The notes beneath the pieces are model-generated. The model was not told the DNA's origin, did no database searches, and saw only the letters and a list, made by a program, of their open reading frames with translations. This document shows, in pieces, positions 32,555-42,618 of a stretch of DNA of 64,000 bases. Origin of the DNA: Bacteroidales bacterium (lineage in GTDB: Bacteria > Bacteroidota > Bacteroidia > Bacteroidales > VadinHA17). Location of the stretch: assembly GCA_003142255.1 (NCBI GenBank), contig PLLO01000017.1:6363-70362 (forward strand). Reading direction: 5' to 3'. How positions within the stretch are numbered: the stretch's first letter is position 1; each line of letters starts with the position of its first letter. A program made the position numbers and the translations under genes.

Positions 32555-35136
32555 TGGAAGCATTCGCATCCTATCTTATGAAATCGGCGATATGGCTCAC
32601 CGGTTTCGCTATTGTTTATTTCCTCTTTTTGCGGAATGAACGTTATTTCATGCTGAAAAGGATTTACCTGGTTTCAGGAATTCTCATCTCACTGATCTTT
32701 CCACTGATCTCATTCCATTACCAGGTCGAGATACCCGCACCGGTTATGAGTCAGGCCGATATGTCAGGGGCAGGCGGAAAAGCCATTCCGGTACTGCAAC
32801 AAAACATTTCCGGCAAGCCCTTCGACTACCGGCTTATCCTGCTGTTTCTCTATCTGTCAGGGATTACCATTCTTCTGGTCAGGGCAATACAGCATTTCAG
32901 AAGCATATTCAAGACCATAAGCAAAGCAAATATCAACGAACTCGGACCGGCGAAGCTAATCAGGGCATCGCAGTTCCCGGCCTCGTTCTCCTTTTTCAAT
33001 TATGTTTTTATAAATCCTTCGGTAAGCGAGAATGAGACAGAGGAGATAATGAACCACGAAATCGTGCACGTACGGCAGAAACACTGGTTCGATCTTCTTC
33101 TTGTTGAGATCCTTCGTTTGATCCAATGGGTGAATCCGTTTGCATGGATTTATACCCGCTTTATCAGGCTGAACCACGAATACCTTGCCGACCAGGCGGC
33201 GCTGCAGCGCACTGCCAATCCGGCAAACTACAGGGCTGCACTTATGAACCAGCTCTTCGATTCACCGGTTATCAGCCTTTCGAATTCATTCAATTATTCA
33301 CTTAACAAAAAGCGATTCGACATGATGAAAAAAATAATCACTTCACCTTACAGGAAATTAAAAGTTCTACTGGTGTTGCCCATTTTTGCTATAGTCTTCT
33401 ATGCCTTTGCAACGCCGAAGTATAATTACCAGGCCCAGCCTGTAAATCAAACCAGTGAAACGGCATTTGCTACTATTGAAATTCCCTACTCGATACAGGC
33501 CAAGGATGTAAAAGGCATTGTGCTTAATGAGGACGGTTCGCCGTTTTCAGGAGTTCAGATCCTTGTTGCCGGAACAAAGATCAGAACAGAAACAGATGCT
33601 TCAGGTAGTTTTAAACTTGCTAATGTACCGGAATCGACATTTATAGTCTTTTCATATCGGGGCTACCTGACCCAGAGCCTGAAACCGGATTTTTCCAAAA
33701 CGATGAACATCAAATTACTTAAAGATCCGGATTATAAGGAAGAATCTTTCAAAGGAGTAATAGGGAATCAGGAAGGTCAGGCCTCTATTAAAATAAACGA
33801 TTCATTTAATGGCCTGGCAGCAAATGTCGTTGTTGTCATTAATGGAGTGGTCGCTGATAAGAAAACTCTTGAAAACGTTAATCCTGACATGATCGAATCC
33901 ATGAGTGTTCTGAAAAATAAATCGGCAACTGCGGTATATGGAGAAAAGGGGAAAGATGGAGTAATAGTAGTCAAGACCAAAAATGGAAATTCAGTCAGAG
34001 GTACCATTGTTCAGGAAGACGGGAAACCAGTACAGGGCGCTTTCATTCAAGGTACCGGGACTTTAGGTAAAGCATATCTGGCGTTTACAGATGCTGAAGG
34101 GAAATTTGCTGTAATATTCGTACAACAGGATGCAACTCTGCTAGTTTCCTGTAACGGTTATGTGGGACAAAAACTTAACCCATCCTTTAATTCTGAGATG
34201 AAGATAATAATGGTAAAAGATCCGGAATACAAATCACCGGTAATCCAGCAGGAGAAGCCAAAACTGGCCGTTTTCGTTGATGGTGTATATACAGATAAGT
34301 CTATTTCACAGATTAACAAAGAACTTGGCCATAACTGGGGAATAATGAAACCCTTATCTTCCAAGGACGGTCTTGAAAAGTATGGCGAGCAGGGGAAGAA
34401 TGGTGGTTATGATATAACTACCAGGAATAAAGCACTCGAAATGGGACTTAAACCTCCATATCCGAGAATAAGCCCTGACGATTCTCCGACATTTCAGGGG
34501 CAGGGACATGCATTATTTAATGACTGGTTAATCGGGCAGATAAAATATCCGGAAGATGAAATTTCAAGAGGAGTTTCCGGAATAGTGACGGCCAGTTATA
34601 CTGTGAATCCTGATGGAACACTTTCAAATCCGGCGATCCTATATTCTCCCGACAAATCTCTGGGAGATGCAGTGATTAAAGCCATTGCTGCTTCTCCACA
34701 ATGGGATCCTCCAAAGAATCCGGAATCCACTGATCCTTTCAAAGCATCAGTTTCCATTAAATTTGGACTTCCCAACAAAATCTCCATTCCTGAAGAACCA
34801 TTTGTCGTGGTAGAAGAGATGCCGATGTTCTCCGGAGGCGATGTAGCGCTTTTACAGTTTATTAAAGAAAACACTCAGTATCCGTTATCTGCAAAAACGA
34901 ATGGAATAATGGGCAGAGTAATAGTCAGGTTTGTTGTCAGCAAAGAGGGGAAAGCGGAGGAAGCGACCGTTCTCAGAGGAGTTGATCCTTCACTTGATGC
35001 GGAAGCGTTGAGAGTGGTAAACTCGTTACCTGCTTTTATTCCAGGGAAACAGGGGGGAAAGCCGGTTCCTGTTTATTATATGGTGCCGATTACGTTTTCG
35101 CTGGCTAAACCAGATTCGGTAAAAACCAATCCGTGA
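32554..35136 (+). CDS. BlaR1-like M56 metallopeptidase fused to carboxypeptidase-regulatory, plug-like and TonB-C domains
   Basis: This 860-residue inner-membrane protein has an N-terminal M56 domain with membrane helices (about 10-28, 34-52 and 92-110) and the zinc motif HEIVH (His168-His172). After a further helix (about 268-288) the periplasmic part has carboxypeptidase-regulatory-like beta domains (about 305-380 and 480-540), TonB-plug-like segments (INGVVADKKTL...MSVLKNKSATAVYGEKGKDG) and two TonB C-terminal-like domains near 635-730 and 750-850. The family senses an envelope signal and triggers cleavage of the BlaI repressor. The TonB-C copies suggest contact with outer-membrane partners; that is inference. 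Confidence 0.88.
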   Translation: MEAFASYLMKSAIWLTGFAIVYFLFLRNERYFMLKRIYLVSGILISLIFPLISFHYQVEIPAPVMSQADMSGAGGKAIPVLQQNISGKPFDYRLILLFLYLSGITILLVRAIQHFRSIFKTISKANINELGPAKLIRASQFPASFSFFNYVFINPSVSENETEEIMNHEIVHVRQKHWFDLLLVEILRLIQWVNPFAWIYTRFIRLNHEYLADQAALQRTANPANYRAALMNQLFDSPVISLSNSFNYSLNKKRFDMMKKIITSPYRKLKVLLVLPIFAIVFYAFATPKYNYQAQPVNQTSETAFATIEIPYSIQAKDVKGIVLNEDGSPFSGVQILVAGTKIRTETDASGSFKLANVPESTFIVFSYRGYLTQSLKPDFSKTMNIKLLKDPDYKEESFKGVIGNQEGQASIKINDSFNGLAANVVVVINGVVADKKTLENVNPDMIESMSVLKNKSATAVYGEKGKDGVIVVKTKNGNSVRGTIVQEDGKPVQGAFIQGTGTLGKAYLAFTDAEGKFAVIFVQQDATLLVSCNGYVGQKLNPSFNSEMKIIMVKDPEYKSPVIQQEKPKLAVFVDGVYTDKSISQINKELGHNWGIMKPLSSKDGLEKYGEQGKNGGYDITTRNKALEMGLKPPYPRISPDDSPTFQGQGHALFNDWLIGQIKYPEDEISRGVSGIVTASYTVNPDGTLSNPAILYSPDKSLGDAVIKAIAASPQWDPPKNPESTDPFKASVSIKFGLPNKISIPEEPFVVVEEMPMFSGGDVALLQFIKENTQYPLSAKTNGIMGRVIVRFVVSKEGKAEEATVLRGVDPSLDAEALRVVNSLPAFIPGKQGGKPVPVYYMVPITFSLAKPDSVKTNP

Positions 35137-35166
35137 TCTTCATACGATAAAGTTCAATGTAATTAA

Positions 35167-35198
35167 GGTGCGGATCAATGGTCCGCACTTTTTTTATT
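35167..35198 (+). terminator. Rho-independent terminator of the M56 operon
   Basis: GTGCGGA and TCCGCAC arms pair around a short loop (TCAATGG) and are followed by a T-run. Confidence 0.9.
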
Positions 35199-35211
35199 AA
35201 AATAAAATTTT

Positions 35212-35317
35212 ACCACAAAGGGACACGAAGGATATCACAAAGGAACACGAAGGTTGGTTGCTTAACAGATTATCTCTTTGTGCGCCTTTGTGATATCCTT
35301 TGTGTCCTTCGTGGTTA
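35212..35317. repeat. Long palindromic ACCACAAAGG-type repeat
   Basis: ACCACAAAGGGACACGAAGGATATCACAAAGG is mirrored by CCTTTGTGATATCCTTTGTGTCCTTCGTGGT. It is related to the repeat at 31381-31496; a short fragment lies near 40799-40810. Confidence 0.85.
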
Positions 35318-35324
35318 AACCGAA

Positions 35325-37778
35325 TTATTCTTTTTCTTCCTTCGCGGTTCTCAGGAATGCCGCCCTGACCGACGGCGGACAAGGAGAATCAATACCTTTT
35401 ACTGCTTTCCAGATCACTTCGTTAAACTGTGCGTCATTAACCTTATCCTCTGCCATAAAGTCGAACTTCTCGCTCATCTGCTGCCACCTGTTTTCAGCTG
35501 TATTCTTTTCATTAAGATCCATAATGTTCGGTCTTATGGTGAATACCGGATGATCAGGGACATTATTAAAACTTCTCCAAAGCGGCATTGATGCTGCATC
35601 ATACTGCGTCATCGGAGGAAGACCAAGGATCAGCTCCATGGTGCGCAAAAGCCCGGTAGTGGTATAAGCCGTATGATCGACAAATCCCTTTTTAACATAA
35701 CCGCCTGCAAGATATGCCGTGCTGCGGTGAGCGTCGACATGATCGGGACCGTTCTGTGCATCGTCCTCGACTATCACGACAAGGCTTTTATTCCAGATTG
35801 AGCTGTGACTTAGGTAATCGACAAACATTCCAACTGCAAGATCATTGTCGGCAACCTGGGCCAGCGGAGAGAGCCTTCCCTTGCTTAACCCCATGGTATG
35901 GTCATTTATAAACCTGATGGTATTCATCTGTGGAACAGCATTGATAGCCAGAAGAGAATCAAAATCGCGCTTCCACTCGCGGAACCTGATGGTATCTTTT
36001 ATCGACTGGTCCCAGGTAGCAAAGTAGGGACAATAGTGATTATTTAAAACAGGTAAATTGGGCTTCCCGTTATCAGCCATAAACTCTCCGTAAGTACGGT
36101 AACTGACGCCATTTCTCTGGCACATATCCCACAGGAACCCGTTCTTATTATTTGCTATCTCCCTGCTTCCTTCTGCAGAGTATGATCCGCCACGCCCTCC
36201 ATAGCTTGTCGGCCAGGTCTTCTCAAGATAGTCAGTTGCATAACCGCCCATGGACCAGTTATGGCCGTCGGCGCTTACTTCACCATTGACATAAAAATTA
36301 TCGAGCAGGACAAACTCCCTGGCGATGGCATGCTCGTTGGGAGTTATGTTTTCACCAAACAAACAGAGATTCGGATCGCCGTTCCCCTCCTTCATGTCGC
36401 CCAGAACCTGGTCGTAAGTCCTGTTCTCCTTTATTATATAAAAGATGTGTTTGATGGGAGATGGATCGCCAACTTTCTGAGGGACGGGATTGCCGGCAAT
36501 GCCATCAGAAAGCAACTCCTTGTCCTTTATGTAAGGGGTGTTTTTATATACCGCCTGCGAATAAATGCCAAGCTGTTTCTCATCAGGAGTTTTTATAATG
36601 CCAAGCGCACCTTTGAAAAGTCCGCCTATATACTGAACTTTTATTTTAACATCCCTGCCGCCCTGCTCGTAGGTAACCTCTGAGCCTTTTCTCATCGGGT
36701 TTGGTCCGTACGGATTTGCCATTGAAGAGAGTCCTTTGCCGTTGCTGACAAGAATATTATCCTTTGCAATCCTAACGCAAGTCGGGTACCAGCCTGCAGG
36801 GATGAATCCTTTGCCTTTGCTCGATCCAGGCACAGAAACATCAAAAACGGCAAGGCAATTATTATCAGCATTTGCTACGTAGAGTGTCTTTTCATCGGCG
36901 CTCAGCGCAACACCATTTGTTGTCGATCCGCTGGGAGAACCAGGGTAAAGAGCAGTATTAAGTGTTTCTACAACCTTCATCTGCCTGGTGTCGATAACTG
37001 AAACACTATTGTCGTTTGCATTTGCGACAAACAGGAACTGACCGTTTTTGGTTATGCACATGTCATTCGGGTTATCGCCGACGGCAATTTTCCCGGTCTT
37101 CATTTGGGAATCGGTATTGAACACGACAACCTTATCACAGCCCCAGCATGTTACATAAAGAGTTTTATGATCGGGGGAAAGAATGCAGGTATAGCCTTCT
37201 CCTCCAAGGGGAGTTGACAATAAGATTTTTTTGGATTCGGTATCGATAATATAAAGAGCGTTGTTTTCGTTGGTGACGACATAAAGCCTTTTCTTTGCCC
37301 CGTCAACTGCGATCCCAGCGACCGAGATCTTTGTCGGCCATGGCTTTCCAAGCTTAAAAGTATCTATCGGAGAAAGATGATTCTTCTTCACGGCATACCG
37401 GATTATCATATTATCATTTCCTCCCGAGGCATACAGATATTTCCCGTCTTCGGAAAAGACCAGGCCAACCCACGATTTTCCAATCGTAACGGAATCGGTA
37501 ACGACCCCATGTTTAATATCTATAAGTTCTATAGACTGATCACTCTCCCCGTTGTTTGTTACGGCTGCCAGCTTATTATCGGGCGAGACTGCAATGTTCA
37601 GAGGAAGATCACCCACAGGCACCATTTTACCTATAGGGGTCAGCGACCAGCCGTTAGGCAGGGTTACGCGCCTGGCTCCAATTTCGGAAAGAGTCTGCGA
37701 CTTAAGAGGCAATGACTGAGCAGCGATCAATAGAATACTAAATGCTGCTGCCTTTTTTGTGAAGTTGATAAAATTCAT
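35325..37778 (-). CDS. YncE-like beta-propeller fused to alkaline-phosphatase-superfamily phosphoesterase
   Basis: This 817-residue exported protein has a signal peptide (to about residue 27), then a YncE-type seven-bladed propeller (about 45-345) with repeated VAVSPDNKLAAVTN-like and SADEKTLYVANADNN blades. A phosphoesterase domain follows (about 430-780) with IFYIIKENRTYDQVLGDM, GHNWSMGGYATDYLEKTWPT, VVIVEDDAQNGPDHVDAHR. This matches the bifunctional YncE/alkaline phosphatase proteins of Bacteroidota, related to phospholipase C/acid phosphatase. Metal ligands are probably the Asp and His residues of those motifs. The substrate is unknown. It is monocistronic. Confidence 0.88.
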   Translation of the reverse strand: MNFINFTKKAAAFSILLIAAQSLPLKSQTLSEIGARRVTLPNGWSLTPIGKMVPVGDLPLNIAVSPDNKLAAVTNNGESDQSIELIDIKHGVVTDSVTIGKSWVGLVFSEDGKYLYASGGNDNMIIRYAVKKNHLSPIDTFKLGKPWPTKISVAGIAVDGAKKRLYVVTNENNALYIIDTESKKILLSTPLGGEGYTCILSPDHKTLYVTCWGCDKVVVFNTDSQMKTGKIAVGDNPNDMCITKNGQFLFVANANDNSVSVIDTRQMKVVETLNTALYPGSPSGSTTNGVALSADEKTLYVANADNNCLAVFDVSVPGSSKGKGFIPAGWYPTCVRIAKDNILVSNGKGLSSMANPYGPNPMRKGSEVTYEQGGRDVKIKVQYIGGLFKGALGIIKTPDEKQLGIYSQAVYKNTPYIKDKELLSDGIAGNPVPQKVGDPSPIKHIFYIIKENRTYDQVLGDMKEGNGDPNLCLFGENITPNEHAIAREFVLLDNFYVNGEVSADGHNWSMGGYATDYLEKTWPTSYGGRGGSYSAEGSREIANNKNGFLWDMCQRNGVSYRTYGEFMADNGKPNLPVLNNHYCPYFATWDQSIKDTIRFREWKRDFDSLLAINAVPQMNTIRFINDHTMGLSKGRLSPLAQVADNDLAVGMFVDYLSHSSIWNKSLVVIVEDDAQNGPDHVDAHRSTAYLAGGYVKKGFVDHTAYTTTGLLRTMELILGLPPMTQYDAASMPLWRSFNNVPDHPVFTIRPNIMDLNEKNTAENRWQQMSEKFDFMAEDKVNDAQFNEVIWKAVKGIDSPCPPSVRAAFLRTAKEEKE

Positions 37779-37828
37779 ATTATGTGGAATATTTTATGAT
37801 AGTTATTAATAAAATCAAGTCAAGCTCA

Positions 37829-37910
37829 GACCCCCATCCCGACCTTCCCTCAAGGGGGAAGGAGACCATCATTAATCATTTCCCCCTTGGGGGAAACGGG
37901 AAAGGGGGTT
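37829..37910. repeat. Palindromic CCCCCATCCCGACCTTCCC repeat
   Basis: Outer arms ACCCCC...CCC and GGG...GGGGGTT and inner arms TTCCC / GGGAA form a nested palindrome. A rearranged relative lies at 42619-42709. Confidence 0.65.
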
Positions 37911-37967
37911 ATTTTAAAAACCATAAAAGCACTTGGTTATTAACATTATAAAACTAATTAATATTTA

Positions 37968-39821
37968 TTATCTCTTTTTTAAATCATCGGGACTAAGTGT
38001 GATAAGATGGCCGGCAGGCTTTCCGTCCCTGTATGCAATGACCCGCAGCGTAACCGGTCCCCCGGCAGGAATTTCAAAAGGCTTTATGTATTCGGGTGAA
38101 TGATCATCCGGCATCTGGTCGTCGAGGGTGTAATAAATTTTGAGTCCGGGCGCCTCAGCGCTCATCTCCACCAATGTTTTGTCATCAGTTTTTTTCGCAG
38201 AGATTATAGGGTCAAATATGGCCTTTGAATAATTGATCCCCGAATAATCATTCCTTAAGAATTGCCGTTCCGTCCTTTTAACAAAATCATTCCAGTTCTT
38301 CTTTTCAATAGGAGTCCAGAAATCTTCAGCCAGAGCCCAGCCCCTGGGCCAGGTCATATATTCGGCATGGCGGAACTCAGGTATCTGTTCCGTCCACAGG
38401 TTACCCTGTCCGCCGAGAATATATTTTGAATCTACACCTTCAGGAACCGGATCGAAGCTATAGCATTTCCTGAGACGCAGGCCTGAATATAGAGGAGGTT
38501 CAATTGTCTTTTCACCCTGCTGGTAGTCGAGGTACGCAAATGACGTAGGAGTCATAATGACATAGTGGCCGAGCTTTGCAGCCTCGATGCCACCCTGAAT
38601 GCCTCTCCAGCTCATGACTGTTGCATTTGGTGAGATGCCTGCTTCGAGTATCTCATCCCAGCCGATAAGCTTTTTCCCTTTGGTCTGAAGTATTTTTTCG
38701 ACACGATCCACAAAATAACCCTGAAGCTGCTCCACCATTGTTATCCCAAGCTTTTTCATCAAAGCCTGACACCCGGCGTCAGCTTCCCAGTATCCCTTGT
38801 AGCACTCATCGCCACCGACATGAATATACTGACCGGGGAAAAGCTGTGCCAGCTCAGTGAATACCTTATCGAGGAATTCATATACTTTCTCATCCGATGG
38901 ATTCAGAGTATTATCGACGAGCATTTTAAATGTACCATCGCCATACCATTCGGAAAAAGCAGTACCGGGGTTCACCTTTATATCAGGGTTCTTCGTGCAG
39001 CAGAGTTCGGGGTATGAAGCTATGGCGGCCATACTGTGGCCCGGAACATCGACCTCGGGAACAATCGTTATGAACCTCTCCTGCGCATATTTGACAATCT
39101 CCCGGATATCTTCCTGGGTATAGAATCCTCCGACAGTGGCGGGTTCACCGGGTTTCGGATTATCGCGGTCGCCGAAATGTCCGGCACGGGCTACGCGCCA
39201 TGCCCCGACCTCAGTGAGCTTCGGCAGTGATTTTATTTCAATTCTCCAGCCGTTATCGTCGGTAAGGTGCCAGTGGAAGGTATTGAATTTGAATCCTGCG
39301 ATCTCATCGATATATTTTTTTACTTCCTCTTTTGTAAAGAAATTTCGGCTTACGTCGAGCATGATGCCGCGCCATGGAAAGCGCGGGTAATCGGTTATAT
39401 TTACTGCAGGAGCGCACTTGCATTCCGGCGGCATGATCTGCAGGAGGCTCTGCATGCCGTAAAAGAGTCCGGCCGGCTTATTGGCAGAGATTATGATATT
39501 TTTTGAAGTGACAGAAAGCGTATACCCTTCCGTTCCCAGCCGCGAATTAACTTCCTTATTTATGTTAAGCTGAATGGCGCCCCGGCTTCCCTCTTTCACT
39601 TTTATTGTGAATCCGGAAGCCTGGTCAAGCTTCAACGCAAGCATTTCCGCCACCGCTTTCCCTGAAGGGTTATCGTACGTAATTGTTGTCCTTCCCTTAA
39701 GCCTGAAGGAGCCGGTTCCCAATTGCATTTCTGCAGGCTGTGGTATAATGCTTATTTCCCCGGCTTGTCCGAAGGCCGTAAGAATGATAAAAAGGGATGG
39801 AATTACGAGAAGCTTTTTCAT
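37968..39821 (-). CDS. GH20 beta-N-acetylhexosaminidase
   Basis: This 617-residue secreted enzyme removes terminal GlcNAc or GalNAc. After a signal peptide (to about residue 19) come the GH20 beta-sandwich (about 25-145) and the TIM barrel (about 146-500), with FKFNTFHWHLTDDNGWRIEI and the catalytic Asp338-Glu339 pair in HVGGDECYKGYW. A C-terminal chitobiase-like beta domain (about 530-617) follows. The longer frame from 39842 needs a TTG start; ATG39821 is used. It could supply amino sugars to the kinase/deacetylase cluster at 18.7-23.7 kb. Confidence 0.93.
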   Translation of the reverse strand: MKKLLVIPSLFIILTAFGQAGEISIIPQPAEMQLGTGSFRLKGRTTITYDNPSGKAVAEMLALKLDQASGFTIKVKEGSRGAIQLNINKEVNSRLGTEGYTLSVTSKNIIISANKPAGLFYGMQSLLQIMPPECKCAPAVNITDYPRFPWRGIMLDVSRNFFTKEEVKKYIDEIAGFKFNTFHWHLTDDNGWRIEIKSLPKLTEVGAWRVARAGHFGDRDNPKPGEPATVGGFYTQEDIREIVKYAQERFITIVPEVDVPGHSMAAIASYPELCCTKNPDIKVNPGTAFSEWYGDGTFKMLVDNTLNPSDEKVYEFLDKVFTELAQLFPGQYIHVGGDECYKGYWEADAGCQALMKKLGITMVEQLQGYFVDRVEKILQTKGKKLIGWDEILEAGISPNATVMSWRGIQGGIEAAKLGHYVIMTPTSFAYLDYQQGEKTIEPPLYSGLRLRKCYSFDPVPEGVDSKYILGGQGNLWTEQIPEFRHAEYMTWPRGWALAEDFWTPIEKKNWNDFVKRTERQFLRNDYSGINYSKAIFDPIISAKKTDDKTLVEMSAEAPGLKIYYTLDDQMPDDHSPEYIKPFEIPAGGPVTLRVIAYRDGKPAGHLITLSPDDLKKR

Positions 39822-39859
39822 AGCCTGAAAGTTTCGGCTCAAGGTATGAAAAACTATTT

Positions 39860-40771
39860 TCAGGAAGAAACGGGGAAGGGTCGTTTTGAATGTTTTGTCT
39901 TTAAGACCTTCAGAACATCCCTTTTTATTTTTACCACCACGTCGCCTTTGAATTCAACAGCCTCGCCGTCGATATGGAAACGAGTCTCATTTGTCCTTAT
40001 GGTGAAAGGCTTGTCCGTTTTTATGTACCTGAAGTATTTTGAGTCTTTCAGGGTTCCCCTGAAGAGGCGGTACACGATCAGAGGAGCAATTATTTTCGGG
40101 AAGGGCTTTATGAGAACAATGTCGATGATCCCGTCGTTGGGTTTTGCGGCAGGGGCAATGAATGCATTATTGCCGAACTGCCTTGTATTGGCTATCGAAA
40201 GAACGAAAAGATCTTCAGTTATCGGTTCCGCTCCTTCTATCTGAAGCGTTATATGGACAGGCTTAAGCAGAAAGAAATTTTTGAATGTCTGCCAGATGTA
40301 AGACCATAAGCCTCGTATCTTAGCTTTGTCGAAGGAGTGGGCGACAAAGCTGTCGAGGCCTACACCTGCCACGTTGAGGCAGATCTGGTCGTTAAGCTCT
40401 ATGACATCTATATCGACACTTTCAGCTTTTTTAATGTCTGAGAGAAGCGAAGATATGTTGGTTCTGAATCCAAACTCCTTTGCAAACCCATTTCCGGATC
40501 CCATCGGAAGCACGCCGAATATCTTCTGGCTGCACAGCAGCTCCGATGCCACGGTCCGAACCGTTCCGTCACCGCCTGCAGCAATAAAGACATCGAACTT
40601 ATCGAATGATTGCTTTATATGCGTACCCGATTCATCGATGCTTAATGACTTGAAGCATGACAATTCGTTTTTCCTTATCTCAAGTATTTTTGGAATAATA
40701 ATCTTGGCAGGTATAACCCCTGCATTCGGATTAAGAATGAAAAGAGACTTTTTTTCCCCCGTACAACCCAT
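39860..40771 (-). CDS. Diacylglycerol kinase-family lipid kinase (YegS/BmrU type)
   Basis: This 303-residue protein has the lipid-kinase signatures LFILNPNAG near the start, VFIAAGGDGTVRTVASEL (nucleotide binding) and GVLPMGSGNGFAKEFGF. The C-terminal beta-sandwich contains ANTRQFGNNAFIAPAAKPNDGIIDI. It should phosphorylate diacylglycerol, a ceramide or a related lipid at the inner membrane. Sphingolipid-making Bacteroidota carry several such kinases, so the lipid cannot be assigned. It lies 38 bp downstream of nothing obvious on its strand and is probably monocistronic. Confidence 0.9.
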   Translation of the reverse strand: MGCTGEKKSLFILNPNAGVIPAKIIIPKILEIRKNELSCFKSLSIDESGTHIKQSFDKFDVFIAAGGDGTVRTVASELLCSQKIFGVLPMGSGNGFAKEFGFRTNISSLLSDIKKAESVDIDVIELNDQICLNVAGVGLDSFVAHSFDKAKIRGLWSYIWQTFKNFFLLKPVHITLQIEGAEPITEDLFVLSIANTRQFGNNAFIAPAAKPNDGIIDIVLIKPFPKIIAPLIVYRLFRGTLKDSKYFRYIKTDKPFTIRTNETRFHIDGEAVEFKGDVVVKIKRDVLKVLKTKHSKRPFPVSS

Positions 40772-40875
40772 AACCTTTTACCTCTCTCTTTTTTAAAGAG
40801 ACCACGAAGGTCATTATTTTCAATGACGAAATCAAATATATGACGGACTATCCGAGAGGGAAAGACACTATTTTC

Positions 40876-42504
40876 TCATTTATCCATAAACGGATACCTG
40901 AAATCCGTTGCAGGGATGAGAGTCTCCTTAACCGTCCTGGGGCTTACCCAGCGAGTGAGGTTGAGGTGGCTGCCGGCCTTGTCGTTTGTTCCGGAGGCTC
41001 TTGCCCCGCCAAAAGGCTGCTGACCCACCATAGCTCCTGTAGGCTTGTCGTTGATGTAAAAATTGCCTGCAGCATAACGGAGGATCCTGCATGCATGGAT
41101 CATTGCATATTTGTCGTTGCTGAAGATAGATCCGGTAAGGGCGAATGGTGAAGTTTCGTCACAAATTTTAAGAGTCTCGGTATACTTTTCATCGTCATAA
41201 ACAAAAATCGTCATAACGGGACCGAATATTTCTTCTTCCATAGTGATAAAATGAGGGTTTGAGACGACTATGACTGTAGGCTCAATGAAGTATCCCACTG
41301 ATTTGTCACCCTTGCCGCCAGCTATGATCTCAGCTTCCGGAGATTTTCGCGCCCTGTCAATATATGCCATAATGCGATCAAACGAAGGCTCATCAATTAC
41401 TGAGTTTATTGCGTTACTGAAGTCCATTTCGCCTCCGGTCCTTGTTTCCGAAAGCATCGTCATAAGGTGATTTTTTGCGGGTTTCCACAATGAACGGGGG
41501 ATATATGCGCGTGATGCCGCCGAACATTTTTGTCCCTGGTACTCAAAAGAGCCGCGAGCGATTGCTGCAGCCAATGCCAGAGGATCTGCGGATTTGTGAG
41601 CAAAGATGAAATCCTTTCCGCCGGTCTCACCGACAATTTTAGGATAGGACCTGTAAGCTGACAGATTTTCAGAAACCTGTTTCCAGATTGTATTGAAAGT
41701 TGAATTTGAACCTGTAAAATGAATTCCGGCAAGCTCTTTATGCTTCAGAACGACACTGCTGATTAGTGAACCGGAGCCCGGGACAAAGTTTATAACCCCA
41801 TCAGGCATTCCTGCCTCCTTTATGATCATCATGAAATAATAGTTCGAGAGGAGTGATGTAGTTGCCGGCTTCCAGACGGTTGTGTTTCCCATAAGGGCCA
41901 CGCTGGTATTCAGGTTAGAAGCTATCGCGGTGAAATTGAAAGGAGTTATTGTATAAATGAATCCCTCGAGGGGCCGGTACTCGAGCCTGTTTATGGTCTG
42001 GTTGTCGGAAAGCGGTTGCTCCTCGTAGATCCGGGAGGCAAAATATGAATTAAACCTCAGGTAATCTATTATCTCGCATGCAGCGTCTATTTCAGCCTGG
42101 TAAACATTCTTTCCCTGACCAAGCATTGTGGCGGCATTCAGGAGGAACCTGTATTTTTTTGAAATAAGCTCAGCTGCCTTTATCATTATCGCAGCTCTCT
42201 CCATCCATGCCAGCGTCATCCATTCGCATTTGGCATCAAGGGCGGCATTGATTGCCATCTCAACCTCTTTTTCGCCGGCCATGTGGTAGGTGGCAAGAAC
42301 ATGGCTGTGTTCCGAAGGCATCACAACTTTCCCGGTTTTCCCTGTCCTGATCTCCTTTCCGCCAATGATAAGCGGAATATCAATCACCTTGCCGTACTGC
42401 CTCTTCAATTCTTTTATGAGCAGATCACGCTCGCTGCTGCCAGATCCGTATGTCATCACTGGTTCGTTCTTCGGCTCTCTGAAATTGTAAATGGCGTTGT
42501 TCAT
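40876..42504 (-). CDS. L-glutamate gamma-semialdehyde (1-pyrroline-5-carboxylate) dehydrogenase
   Basis: This 542-residue aldehyde dehydrogenase oxidises glutamate semialdehyde to glutamate with NAD, the second step of proline catabolism. The segments FTITPFNFTAIASNLNT-like (here YTITPFNFTAIASN), GETGGKDFIFAHKSAD with the general-base Glu region, and EYQGQKCSAASRAYIP with the catalytic Cys fit the single-domain RocA/P5CDH group. The C-terminal GGARASGTNDKAGSHLNLTRWVSPRTVKE is characteristic. No proline dehydrogenase gene is adjacent. Confidence 0.93.
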   Translation of the reverse strand: MNNAIYNFREPKNEPVMTYGSGSSERDLLIKELKRQYGKVIDIPLIIGGKEIRTGKTGKVVMPSEHSHVLATYHMAGEKEVEMAINAALDAKCEWMTLAWMERAAIMIKAAELISKKYRFLLNAATMLGQGKNVYQAEIDAACEIIDYLRFNSYFASRIYEEQPLSDNQTINRLEYRPLEGFIYTITPFNFTAIASNLNTSVALMGNTTVWKPATTSLLSNYYFMMIIKEAGMPDGVINFVPGSGSLISSVVLKHKELAGIHFTGSNSTFNTIWKQVSENLSAYRSYPKIVGETGGKDFIFAHKSADPLALAAAIARGSFEYQGQKCSAASRAYIPRSLWKPAKNHLMTMLSETRTGGEMDFSNAINSVIDEPSFDRIMAYIDRARKSPEAEIIAGGKGDKSVGYFIEPTVIVVSNPHFITMEEEIFGPVMTIFVYDDEKYTETLKICDETSPFALTGSIFSNDKYAMIHACRILRYAAGNFYINDKPTGAMVGQQPFGGARASGTNDKAGSHLNLTRWVSPRTVKETLIPATDFRYPFMDK

Positions 42505-42618
42505 GGTAAATGATGTTTGGGAATATGAAATAAGAACAAAGTTCCAGCGATAAAGTTGATTTTTATCATAAAGGAGTACTTGGAGAACCTAAAGTATCTG
42601 CCTGCTGTTATAATTTTT

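Noticed and set aside
39822-39842. Longer start for the GH20 gene
   Set aside because: Needs a TTG codon and would spoil the signal peptide; ATG39821 is preferred.
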